NCBI GenBank assembly: GCA_934338765.1
Contig: CAKRHL010000005.1
Location: 1-32,617, forward strand
DNA: 32,617 bases
Direction: 5' to 3'
From: an uncultured Lachnospiraceae bacterium
GTDB taxonomy: Bacteria; Bacillota; Clostridia; Lachnospirales; Lachnospiraceae
Positions 6,545 to 14,563 of the stretch are shown piece after piece. The translations under genes and the position numbers were made by a program. Each line of letters starts with the position of its first letter. The stretch's first letter is position 1. The notes below the pieces were generated by a model. That model ran no database searches, was not told the origin of the DNA, and saw only the letters and a list, made by a program, of their open reading frames with translations.

Positions 6545-8632
6545 ATGAATATCATTTATCCAAAAGCTGAAGAAGAAAAGACCCGTTATCAGGAGAGATA
6601 TGAGCTGGCGGCAGAGCGCGTGCGCGGGATCCGTCGGGAGACCGGGGAAGGAAGCGCTGTTGTTCCTTTGGATATGAGGGATTATTTTGCAAAGGTATCA
6701 GCCTATTTGGTACAGATGATGGATACCTACGAGGAGATCGACAATGGAAGTTTTTACGAGCTGCCTCTGGAGCAGCTGCAGAAGCGCAACCGGGAGCTGT
6801 ATGAGGACATTCTTCCGGAAAAATATGAAACAAGCTATGCAAACCCTGTGTATGCCATAGACCGGCTAGGAGAAGAGTTTGGCAGGTATCTCTGTGTGCT
6901 TTATGCAGAGCTGCGGGAGCTTCTTGTATATATTTTTGAGAAGAGGTTGTTTTTTCTGGTGACAGGGCTGGAGCTCTTTATTGAGATATATGATCTGCTG
7001 GAGGATGAAAAATGCGAGCCTCATGAGCTGCGCAACGCCATATATTATTATGTATCTGATTATGCGGATATTACCATTGCAGACAGGACGGAGGTCATGC
7101 TGGATCCGGATCACTGCTTTGCCAGATCATTGATCGAGACGGCAGACTTAGATGATCTGAGATATCTGTACTTCTTTGGAGAATATATTGGTGATAATGA
7201 AACGGGCACGGCTGCTCATTTAAGGGAAATGGAAGAGTCACGGATCCGGGATATGGCATCCACATATACAGAAGGATACCGCAAGGGATTTGAACTTTAC
7301 CGAATCGATCTGTCCTGCAAACGTACCGTCAATATCCGATATCGTCTGGGCTTTGAACGGATGATACGTGCTGCCGTGGAGCAGTTCCGGGATATGGGGC
7401 TGGAGACAACGATGTATCGTGCTGTGGGAAATCTGATCTATCGCAGTGGCAGGGGGATCAAGGTGGGTTACAGCTCCGCAGGGGCCAATCCGCAGTATGA
7501 TTACGATCATCGTTTTGATGAGTCATTGATCTTTGGCAAGGCGCTGGCCGATCGAAAGCTGGCACAGCAAAGATGTGCTTACGAGGATTGTCGGGAGCAG
7601 GCAGCAGCATTTGCGGGACCTGCCGTGATCGAGGTGTTTGGAGAAGAACCATTTGTTCCGGTGGCCAAAAAGCAGGCGGCGGCCTATACCGAAAAGCAGA
7701 GGAAGCAAAAGCTGGAATATCAGTCAGCAGCCTCTCTTTTGTCCAATGAATTTATTCCGGGGGATCAGGTCAGTTTTACGATCATAGCTTATCCGGTTCC
7801 GGAGATTGGGTCGGATTACGGAGAGATTTTTGATGAGACGGTACGGGTCAACACTCTGGACAGCGCCAGATATGGTGTGATTCAGCAGAAGCTGATCGAT
7901 GCACTGGATCAGGGAGAATATGTTACAGTGACGGGGCGGGGGGGCAATCACACGGACCTGACAGTGGCACTTCATCCACTGGAGGATCCGGAGCATCAGA
8001 CGGATTTTGAAAACTGTCTGGCGGATGTCAATATCCCGCTGGGAGAGGTGTTTACTTCGCCGAAGCTGGAGGGAACCAATGGAACACTTCATGTCACAGA
8101 GGTTTATCTGAATGAGCTGAAATATGAGAATCTGTCCCTGGAGATCAGGGACGGCACCGTAGCAGGATACAGCTGCAGCAATTTTGCGACGGAGCAGGAG
8201 AACCGGTCGTATATTGAGGAAAATCTGTTATTTCAGCATCCGACACTTCCCATGGGAGAGTTTGCCATTGGCACCAATACCACAGCATATGCAATGGGGA
8301 GGAAATATGGAATATCTCATCTTCTGCCGATCCTGATCGCTGAAAAGACAGGACCCCACTTTGCTTTCGGGGATACCTGTTTTTCACATGAGGAGGAGCT
8401 GGTGACATACAATCCGGACGGCAAACAGATGGTGGCAAAGGAAAACAGTTTTTCGGCACTGCGTCATACGGAGCCGGCAAAGGCGTATTTTAACTGTCAT
8501 ACAGATGTAACGATACCATATCATGAATTGGGGGATATCATTGTTCACTGTGGAGATGGAAGGGAGATACCACTTCTGCGGGAAGGAAGATTTGTATTGG
8601 AGGGTACAGAAGAGTTGAACAAGGTATTGTAA
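6545..8632 (+). CDS. M29-type metallo-aminopeptidase with ~250-residue N-terminal extension
   Basis: The C-terminal part resembles M29 (aminopeptidase T) enzymes, cytoplasmic exopeptidases that remove N-terminal residues. All five expected metal ligands can be placed: Glu501 (IPLGEVFTSP), Glu572 (MGEFAIGTN), His605 (TGPHFAFG), and His652 and Asp654 (CHTD). Their spacings are close to those of the characterised Thermus enzyme. Family proteins are usually about 400-415 aa; this one is 695 aa, with about 250 extra N-terminal residues that are mostly helical and acidic and show no motif I recognise. The catalytic unit probably begins near RYRLGFERMIRAA. The ATG at 6545 has GAGGTG upstream; an in-frame GTG at 6533 is weaker. 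The GGDEF gene starts 27 bases downstream, so the two are probably co-transcribed. Confidence 0.85.
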   Translation: MNIIYPKAEEEKTRYQERYELAAERVRGIRRETGEGSAVVPLDMRDYFAKVSAYLVQMMDTYEEIDNGSFYELPLEQLQKRNRELYEDILPEKYETSYANPVYAIDRLGEEFGRYLCVLYAELRELLVYIFEKRLFFLVTGLELFIEIYDLLEDEKCEPHELRNAIYYYVSDYADITIADRTEVMLDPDHCFARSLIETADLDDLRYLYFFGEYIGDNETGTAAHLREMEESRIRDMASTYTEGYRKGFELYRIDLSCKRTVNIRYRLGFERMIRAAVEQFRDMGLETTMYRAVGNLIYRSGRGIKVGYSSAGANPQYDYDHRFDESLIFGKALADRKLAQQRCAYEDCREQAAAFAGPAVIEVFGEEPFVPVAKKQAAAYTEKQRKQKLEYQSAASLLSNEFIPGDQVSFTIIAYPVPEIGSDYGEIFDETVRVNTLDSARYGVIQQKLIDALDQGEYVTVTGRGGNHTDLTVALHPLEDPEHQTDFENCLADVNIPLGEVFTSPKLEGTNGTLHVTEVYLNELKYENLSLEIRDGTVAGYSCSNFATEQENRSYIEENLLFQHPTLPMGEFAIGTNTTAYAMGRKYGISHLLPILIAEKTGPHFAFGDTCFSHEEELVTYNPDGKQMVAKENSFSALRHTEPAKAYFNCHTDVTIPYHELGDIIVHCGDGREIPLLREGRFVLEGTEELNKVL

Positions 8633-8659
8633 ATTTAAGCACAAAAGAATGGAGTCAGT

Positions 8660-10279
8660 ATGAAATCAATTCAAACAAAATTTACAGTCCTGATGATATC
8701 AGGATTATTGACAATGTCATTACTTCTGGGTGGAACCTGCCTCACCTATGCAGTGTATGAATGGACGGAAAATCTCAAAACAACACTCAATACGGTGTGC
8801 GAGGAGCAGACTCTTCGCATGGACAATCAGTTGGATACGATCAGGCAGGCAACCACGATCATCTATAATTATGCCCTGAGTCGTCTGACATCGGTAAAGG
8901 AGCTGCAGGATGAAGCATTTTTTGAGGAGTATAATGAGAAGGTAAGTGCTCTGGCACAAAACGTAGCAGATCATACGGAGGGGACACTGGGCGTCTATTT
9001 TCATTACAATCCGGAGATTATGGATCCCGGGGCAGGATTTTTCTGGTCAAGAAAGGAACTAAAGGGGGAGCTGCAGGAGACTTCGCCTACCGATCTGTCC
9101 CGGTACACGGAGGAGGACGAGGATAAAACCTGCTGGTATTATCAGCCGGTCAAGGCAGGAGAACCCACGTGGACCCATTCTTATTACAATGATACGATCG
9201 GCGTGGAAATGATATCCTATGGTATTCCGTTTTATGTTAAGGGCACTCTGGTGGGTGTGATCGGTATCGACGTTGACTTTTCTTATCTGGTGGATCTGGC
9301 CCAGGAGGGAGCCGTTTATGAAAATGGACGGGGCAATCTGGTAGATCTGAAACAGAGACTCGTCTATTTCCGCAAACCGGGCGACAAGGAATGTACGATC
9401 CGTACCATTGATATCTCAGATCATTTTTACAATACCCTGAGACAGGCAGAGAACAATAAGGGCAAGCTGCTGCCGTTCTCATATCAGGGGGCAAAGTCCC
9501 ATATGACATATCAGACATTAAGCAATGGAATGAAGTATGTGCTTCTGGCTCCGGTGGCTGAGACTAATCGTCCGAGAAATCATCTGCTGGTGGCGATCAT
9601 TCTGGTGACCGGTGGTATTCTTTGCGGTTATCTGATCTTTACCACTTATATGACAAAAAAGATCGTTCGTCCGTTGAAGGAGCTGGATCATGCGGCCCGG
9701 GAGATCGCAGATGGAAATATGGATGTCAATATCGCATGTACGACCAACGATGAGGTAAAAACTCTGACAGACAGTATTCTGCAGATGGCGCAAAATCTAA
9801 AGTCCTATGTAAAAGAGATCAACGGTCTTGTATATCGGGACGGTCTTACCGGTGTCAAAAATAAAATGTATTATTTTGAATATATCAAATCTCTTTCCGG
9901 GGAAAAGGACAATAAACCTTATGCGGTTGTGATATTTTCCGTGCTGGGTCTGGCAAAGGTCAATAAGAAGTATGGGAGGAGTTATGGAGATGCTCTTGTT
10001 ATGACAGCCTGCCAGGCGATCTGCAGGGAGTTTTCCCACAGCCCGATCTTCCGGATCGGGGGAGACGAGTTTGTTGCATTTCTCAAGGGCAGTGACTATA
10101 TGAAGCTTGACGAGCTGTTGCAGCAGTTTGAGGAGCATACGAGGGATAAGACACTGGTAGAATCGCCGGATATTCCGGTAGAGATCGTATATGGAGTGGC
10201 AAGATCTGACGGGGGAGATGAGGAATACGATGAAGTGTTCCGCAGAGCAGATCAGGAAAGGTTTGACAAGAAAAAATGA
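8660..10279 (+). CDS. Membrane sensor with Cache-like domain, HAMP and GGDEF domain (possibly impaired diguanylate cyclase)
   Basis: The 539-aa protein has a first transmembrane segment at about residues 9-33, a large extracytoplasmic domain of Cache type (with GVIGIDVDFSYL), a second membrane segment near residues 310-330, a HAMP domain (RPLKELDHAAREIADGN) and a C-terminal GGDEF domain. The signature GGDEF itself is intact (Gly467-Phe471), as is the DGLTGVKN entry motif. However, the segment that normally reads like DIDNFK is FSVLGLAK, with Ser427 where the first metal-binding Asp is expected. No RxxD inhibitory site is visible ahead of GGDEF. Reduced or lost diguanylate cyclase activity is therefore possible. 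The NYN gene begins 14 bases after the stop. Confidence 0.9.
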   Translation: MKSIQTKFTVLMISGLLTMSLLLGGTCLTYAVYEWTENLKTTLNTVCEEQTLRMDNQLDTIRQATTIIYNYALSRLTSVKELQDEAFFEEYNEKVSALAQNVADHTEGTLGVYFHYNPEIMDPGAGFFWSRKELKGELQETSPTDLSRYTEEDEDKTCWYYQPVKAGEPTWTHSYYNDTIGVEMISYGIPFYVKGTLVGVIGIDVDFSYLVDLAQEGAVYENGRGNLVDLKQRLVYFRKPGDKECTIRTIDISDHFYNTLRQAENNKGKLLPFSYQGAKSHMTYQTLSNGMKYVLLAPVAETNRPRNHLLVAIILVTGGILCGYLIFTTYMTKKIVRPLKELDHAAREIADGNMDVNIACTTNDEVKTLTDSILQMAQNLKSYVKEINGLVYRDGLTGVKNKMYYFEYIKSLSGEKDNKPYAVVIFSVLGLAKVNKKYGRSYGDALVMTACQAICREFSHSPIFRIGGDEFVAFLKGSDYMKLDELLQQFEEHTRDKTLVESPDIPVEIVYGVARSDGGDEEYDEVFRRADQERFDKKK

Positions 10280-10293
10280 AAGGAATTTAAAGA

Positions 10294-11139
10294 ATGCAGA
10301 AACAGGATAAGATAGCAGTATTGATTGACGGGGAAAATATATCCCGCAAATACATTAAACTGATATTAGATGAAGTCATAGAATTTGGAACTCCCACGTA
10401 TAAAAGAGTATATGCTGATTTTTCAGAGGGGAGTGCATCGGCGTGGAAGGATGAGCTGCGTAAGTACGCATTGACACCGATCTTTCAGATCAATTATACC
10501 AAAAATAAAAATGCATCGGACTCTGCCATGATCATTGATGCAATGGATATTTTGTATACCGGCAATGTGACAGGTTTTTGTCTGGTGACATCAGACAGTG
10601 ATTTTACAAAGCTGGCCAATCGTCTGAGAGAGGCAGGGATGCTGGTGATCGGTATGGGAGAGAAGAAGACACCGATCTCTCTGGTTTCCGCCTGCGAAAC
10701 ATTTAAGTATCTCGATCTGTTATACAAGGCTGAGGATGAAAATAAAAAACAGCAAAAGAAGAAACCGGCCGGAGGCGGTGGCGGCCAGTCCGGCAAGAAA
10801 CAAAAGAAAGAGACCAAAAAGGAAACGGTGCCGGTTTATTCCTATGATGACAGCTTTTATGATTTCTATGATGATCGTTCGGAGGAAAGCTTCATCACAA
10901 AGGAGGAGCTGGGAGATGAGATTGCCAATATTATCGATCTGAAGTCCGATGAGGATGGATGGATCAATCAGTCGGAGATAGGTATCCAGCTGTCCAAAAG
11001 GATTCCGGGATTTGATCCGAGAAATTACGGCTATTCCAAGCTTGGCAAGCTGATCCGCAGCTTTGATTTTCTGGAGATCGATGCGGTACCAAGTCCTAAA
11101 AATTCCAAGCTGAGTATCGTGTATGTACGGATTAAATGA
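10294..11139 (+). CDS. NYN domain protein with C-terminal OST-HTH/LOTUS-like domain, putative RNA-processing protein
   Basis: NYN domains are PIN-like nuclease folds and OST-HTH/LOTUS domains bind RNA; bacterial fusions of the two are a known LabA-like family. Residues ~5-150 carry the acidic NYN residues: Asp12 in LIDGEN, Asp76 in SDSAMIIDAMDIL, and Asp101 and Asp103 in TSDSDFTKLANRL. A low-complexity basic linker (KKQQKKK, GGGGG, KKQKKETKKE; ~150-175) and an acidic Tyr/Asp-rich segment follow. Residues ~205-281 (from EELGDEIANII to the end) resemble an OST-HTH, with the GYSKLGKLIRS pattern typical of that fold. The protein is 281 aa with no membrane segment. It follows the GGDEF gene by 14 bases. 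Its RNA target is unknown. Confidence 0.88.
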   Translation: MQKQDKIAVLIDGENISRKYIKLILDEVIEFGTPTYKRVYADFSEGSASAWKDELRKYALTPIFQINYTKNKNASDSAMIIDAMDILYTGNVTGFCLVTSDSDFTKLANRLREAGMLVIGMGEKKTPISLVSACETFKYLDLLYKAEDENKKQQKKKPAGGGGGQSGKKQKKETKKETVPVYSYDDSFYDFYDDRSEESFITKEELGDEIANIIDLKSDEDGWINQSEIGIQLSKRIPGFDPRNYGYSKLGKLIRSFDFLEIDAVPSPKNSKLSIVYVRIK

Positions 11140-11198
11140 TACAGGGGTTAAAAGCAGACAGTAATAATATTATCAAATACATGAAAAGGAGGTAGTGT

Positions 11199-12893
11199 AT
11201 GTACGAATGTCCAAATTGTGGTGGAAATCTGCGATATGATATTCCGTCAAAAATGATGGCATGCGCCAGCTGTAATTCTAAGTTTGATCCATATGAAGTT
11301 TCAGACAAAAACGGAGCGCAGGAGCAGGAGGAGTACGAAGTAACGGTATTTCGATGTCCGCAATGTGGCGGTGAGATTTATAGTACCGATAATACGGCAG
11401 CGGGGTTTTGTACCTTTTGCGGTTCATCGGCTGTATTGGAAAGCCGTCTGCAGAAGGAACACAGACCGAAGTATATCATTCCGTTTGGTCAGACAAAAGA
11501 GCAGTGTAAGAAGGCTTATATGAACATGATGGGAAAAGCGGTATTTGCACCGAAGGAGCTCAAAAGCGAGAAACATATTAATGAATTCCGCGGAATCTAT
11601 ATGCCGTATTGGATCTATGATGTACAGCAGGGTGGTGCAGATGTACAGCTCAAGGGAACCACAGAGAAACGAAAAGGTGATTACATAATTACCAGTTATT
11701 ATAACCTGAACTTGGATCTGAATGCTGATTATGACGGGATTGCATATGATGCTTCGTCCTCTTTTTCGGATACTATCAGTGGAAATCTTGCACCTTTCGA
11801 TACCAGGGAAATGAAAGAGTTTACGCCGGCGTATCTCAGTGGATTTTATGCGGACAGTGCAGATGTAGACAATTCTCTTTATGCCGAAGAAGCAGAGGAG
11901 TTTGCTCTGGGAGAGACACAGAAGTTTATTGAGCAGTATCCAAACCTGCGGAAGTATTCCATCGAGGAGCAGGGAAAGATGCTTCAGTGGAAACTTCACT
12001 CTACCGTGGATCAGGTAAACGGAGCCATGTTCCCGGTGTGGTTTATGGCATACAAAAACAACAATCGTGTGGCTTATGCCACAGTGAATGGCCAGACAGG
12101 AAAAGTAGTTGCAGATCTTCCGGTGGATGTGCCGAAGTATTTAGGAGCATCTGCCATTCTGACCATCCCGATCTTCCTGTTGTTAAATCGCTTTTTCACT
12201 GTGATACCGAGCATTCTTCTGGGAATTGTTGCCATGATCGCGGCAGTGATATCTTTTGTCTATTATGAGCAGATCGATGATATTGCAGCACAGGAAGGCA
12301 AGGAAAATGACAAGGGAGCCATTGCGGCAAAAAAACGGAAACAGAGGAAAAATCACAGAAAGGCACCGGGAGGAGAAAATCTTCCACCGAAGTCGGATGC
12401 CCAATTGGCGGCAGCTGTTGAGGACGAAAAGAAAAAAGATACTAGAAAAGTAGTGATTACAACAGAAAGCAGCGTAGTGGAGCTGACAGATCCGCATATG
12501 GCAATGCGGATGTTTGATACCATCATTATGGTGGTTCTTGTAGCCGGATGTTTGATCACCGGAGGAGTGCTGGAGCAGTATTTTACAAGGATCACCGTAG
12601 TGCTGTCAGCAGTGGCAGTCATTGTATTCTGGTTCAGAGCGTGGTTCCGGATGGATGATATTGATGCGAGAAAAGGACGTGGAATGGGTCTGACCTGGAT
12701 CCTGATCCCGACGATCCTGTCTGTCGCTGTTGCATTGATCAACCCGGTCAGTGATTTGTATTATTATAGCTGTGCCGGTATATTGCTGATCACTATGCTC
12801 ATTGCACTTGTGGATCTGATCCGCTGTTATAACCTGTTTGCAACCCGGCCATTGCCGCAGTTTCATTATAAGGGAGGTGATGACCGTGCATAA
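11199..12893 (+). CDS. Membrane protein with two N-terminal zinc ribbons
   Basis: The 564-aa protein starts with two CxxC...CxxC zinc ribbons (Cys4, 7, 22, 25 and Cys53, 56, 71, 74). A soluble region of about 240 residues follows, containing the MPYWIYDV motif. A double hydrophobic segment lies at about residues 310-355, then a Lys/Arg-rich charged linker (~365-425) and about five further hydrophobic segments toward the C-terminus. This layout matches uncharacterised zinc-ribbon membrane proteins common in clostridia that are found next to TPM-domain genes. AAGGAGG lies ideally upstream of the ATG. The last 8 bases overlap the start of the TPM gene, so the two proteins are probably made together and may act together at the membrane. 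The function is unknown. Confidence 0.85.
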   Translation: MYECPNCGGNLRYDIPSKMMACASCNSKFDPYEVSDKNGAQEQEEYEVTVFRCPQCGGEIYSTDNTAAGFCTFCGSSAVLESRLQKEHRPKYIIPFGQTKEQCKKAYMNMMGKAVFAPKELKSEKHINEFRGIYMPYWIYDVQQGGADVQLKGTTEKRKGDYIITSYYNLNLDLNADYDGIAYDASSSFSDTISGNLAPFDTREMKEFTPAYLSGFYADSADVDNSLYAEEAEEFALGETQKFIEQYPNLRKYSIEEQGKMLQWKLHSTVDQVNGAMFPVWFMAYKNNNRVAYATVNGQTGKVVADLPVDVPKYLGASAILTIPIFLLLNRFFTVIPSILLGIVAMIAAVISFVYYEQIDDIAAQEGKENDKGAIAAKKRKQRKNHRKAPGGENLPPKSDAQLAAAVEDEKKKDTRKVVITTESSVVELTDPHMAMRMFDTIIMVVLVAGCLITGGVLEQYFTRITVVLSAVAVIVFWFRAWFRMDDIDARKGRGMGLTWILIPTILSVAVALINPVSDLYYYSCAGILLITMLIALVDLIRCYNLFATRPLPQFHYKGGDDRA

Positions 12894-13716
12894 TAAGATA
12901 TCACTATTAAAAAATGTTTCAGGACTTCTTTCTGTATGTCTGCTGGCGGTATTTTGCCTGTTGCTTGTGTCCTCACCTGTAATGGCTGAGGATATACTGG
13001 AGCGACCGGAAGGAACTGTTTATACCGATGAGACCACGGGATATAAGCTGGAGATCCATGATGATGCCTCTCTGTTGGAGGACACCCAGCTTCACGCATT
13101 AGTAAAGGATATGAAAGGGCTGATAAAGTATGGATCTGTAGGATTTTTTACGACCAATATAGAATATAGTTCCACCTCAGCACTGGCACATGATCTTTAC
13201 GATAAGTATCTGTGGAAACAGAGCAGTGCAGAGGAGAGCGGCACGATCTTTTTGATCGATATGGAACAGCGCAACATTTATATTTACAGCAATGGTGTGA
13301 TCTACAAGACCATTACCAATGCCTATGCCAATACCATTACGGATAAGGTTTATAAATATGCGTCCGATGCCGATTATTACCGTTGTGCCAAGGAGGTCTT
13401 TGATTCGGAGCTTACTTTGCTGGAGGGAAGAAAGATTGCCCAGCCTATGAAGTATGCAAGCAATATCTTTCTGGCAGCGGCTCTGGCTATTTTGATCAAC
13501 TATTTACTGGTGAAATTATTCTCCAGAGCCAAAAGTCCGTCTGAGGCGGAGATGCTGGCATCTATTGCAGCAACCCAGCGGATGAATCATGTTGATGTGC
13601 AGTTTGAAAGAGAAAGTAAAACATACAGTCCGCGCAGTTCTTCCGGCTCCGGAGGGGGCGGTGGACACAGCGGAGGCGGCGGAAGCAGCGGAGGCGGCGG
13701 AGGCCATAGCTTCTAA
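12886..13716 (+). CDS. TPM domain protein with signal peptide and Gly/Ser-rich C-terminus
   Basis: TPM (TLP18.3/Psb32/MOLO-1) domains occur in membrane-anchored bacterial proteins such as YgcG, often of unknown role. This 276-aa protein has an N-terminal signal peptide or anchor (hydrophobic ~14-32, ending SSPVMAED), a TPM-like domain (~45-185, with GTIFLIDMEQRNIYIYSNG), and a transmembrane segment at ~190-215 (FLAAALAILINYLLVKLF). A short cytoplasmic region leads to a tail of Gly/Ser/His repeats ending GGGGGHSF, as is typical of YgcG-like proteins. The GTG at 12886 is chosen because GGAGG sits about 8 bases before it; the ATG at 12880 is too close to that site. It overlaps the zinc-ribbon gene. 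Confidence 0.88.
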   Translation: MHNKISLLKNVSGLLSVCLLAVFCLLLVSSPVMAEDILERPEGTVYTDETTGYKLEIHDDASLLEDTQLHALVKDMKGLIKYGSVGFFTTNIEYSSTSALAHDLYDKYLWKQSSAEESGTIFLIDMEQRNIYIYSNGVIYKTITNAYANTITDKVYKYASDADYYRCAKEVFDSELTLLEGRKIAQPMKYASNIFLAAALAILINYLLVKLFSRAKSPSEAEMLASIAATQRMNHVDVQFERESKTYSPRSSSGSGGGGGHSGGGGSSGGGGGHSF

Positions 13717-13758
13717 CCGGCAAATGATATAACGATGAGAGAAAGTAAGGGATTTGGA

Positions 13759-14457
13759 ATGTACAAAGGAATGGATTCTTACTGTGGTCTTAGCTGTGGG
13801 GAATGTGAATATCGGGAAGAGTTTCACTGCGGGGGATGTGTCGCAACCGGCGGGAATCCTTTTTATGGTCCATGTGAGCTGGCTGCCTGTGCCCGTAAAA
13901 AAAGAGTGGATTTTTGTGGCGAATGCAAGGATTTTTGCTGTGAGATGCTTCACCGTTATTCCTACGATGACCAGGAGGGGGATGATCCGAAGGGAGCAAG
14001 GATAGAGCGGTGTCGTCAGATGAAAGAATATCTGGTACAGCGTGCTAAAGCGGGGACGGATCCCATCGCAAGATGTGGACAGCATTGTACCCACTGTCTG
14101 CAGAGCCAGTGGTGCGGCGGGTGCCGGAGTGATTATGCATGCTGTTCCTTCGGAACCCTGTTTCCGGATGGTCAGTGTGAGAATGTGGTCTGCTCCAGAC
14201 AGCGTGGGCTGGAGGGCTGTTATCAGTGCTTTGATCTGCCGGCATGCAGTAAGGGTTATTATAATATACAGACAGAATATATTGCCAAGGTTTCAGCCAT
14301 ATTTATTCAGAGGTATGGAAAGGCATGCTTTGAGGAAACCTTAAAGAAAGCCATGGCTGACGGTGTTGCTTATCCCAAGGGATTTAATCAGGCAGGAAGC
14401 CTGCGGGCAACCATGGATCTGATGGAGCATTACCGGATGCAGGATGATCTGTTTTGA
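13759..14457 (+). CDS. Cys-rich DUF3795-like protein, function unknown
   Basis: The protein (about 232 aa) contains two similar cysteine-rich units. The first begins YCGLSCGECEYREEFHCGGC, followed by FCGECKDFCCEML. The second begins RCGQHCTHC and continues CGGCRSDYACCSFG and LEGCYQCFDLPAC. The repeated Cys pattern resembles DUF3795 proteins, which probably bind zinc or another metal. No membrane segment or enzyme motif is recognised. The ATG at 13759 has AAGGG about 7 bases upstream; an in-frame ATG at 13735 has no evident ribosome site. The gene follows the TPM gene by about 40 bases and its stop lies within an inverted repeat (14452-14468). Confidence 0.75.
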   Translation: MYKGMDSYCGLSCGECEYREEFHCGGCVATGGNPFYGPCELAACARKKRVDFCGECKDFCCEMLHRYSYDDQEGDDPKGARIERCRQMKEYLVQRAKAGTDPIARCGQHCTHCLQSQWCGGCRSDYACCSFGTLFPDGQCENVVCSRQRGLEGCYQCFDLPACSKGYYNIQTEYIAKVSAIFIQRYGKACFEETLKKAMADGVAYPKGFNQAGSLRATMDLMEHYRMQDDLF

Positions 14458-14468
14458 TCTGATCAAAA
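14452..14468. repeat. Perfect inverted repeat at the end of the DUF3795-like gene
   Basis: TTTTGATC and GATCAAAA flank a single T. The arms overlap the TGA stop. The loop is too small for a normal terminator, and no T-tract follows. Confidence 0.5.
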
Positions 14469-14469
14469 T

Positions 14470-14498
14470 TTATGAGCGGCGAAATATGAAAGTATAAT
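14470..14498 (+). promoter_or_regulatory. Possible promoter of the M18 aminopeptidase gene
   Basis: A perfect -10 box TATAAT lies at 14493-14498. A poor -35 match (TTATGA, 14470-14475) lies 17 bases upstream. Predicted transcription would start about 60 bases before the gene. Confidence 0.35.
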
Positions 14499-14563
14499 GC
14501 GCGACAGATGGGAAGCATTCGGATTTTGAAGTTATTATCTCAGGAAACGATGGAGGAACAGGC

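Noticed and set aside
13640..13713. Repeated GGAGGCGGCGGA-like DNA suggesting a tandem repeat or CRISPR-like array
   Set aside because: It encodes the Gly/Ser tail common in TPM proteins, and there are no spacers or flanking cas genes.
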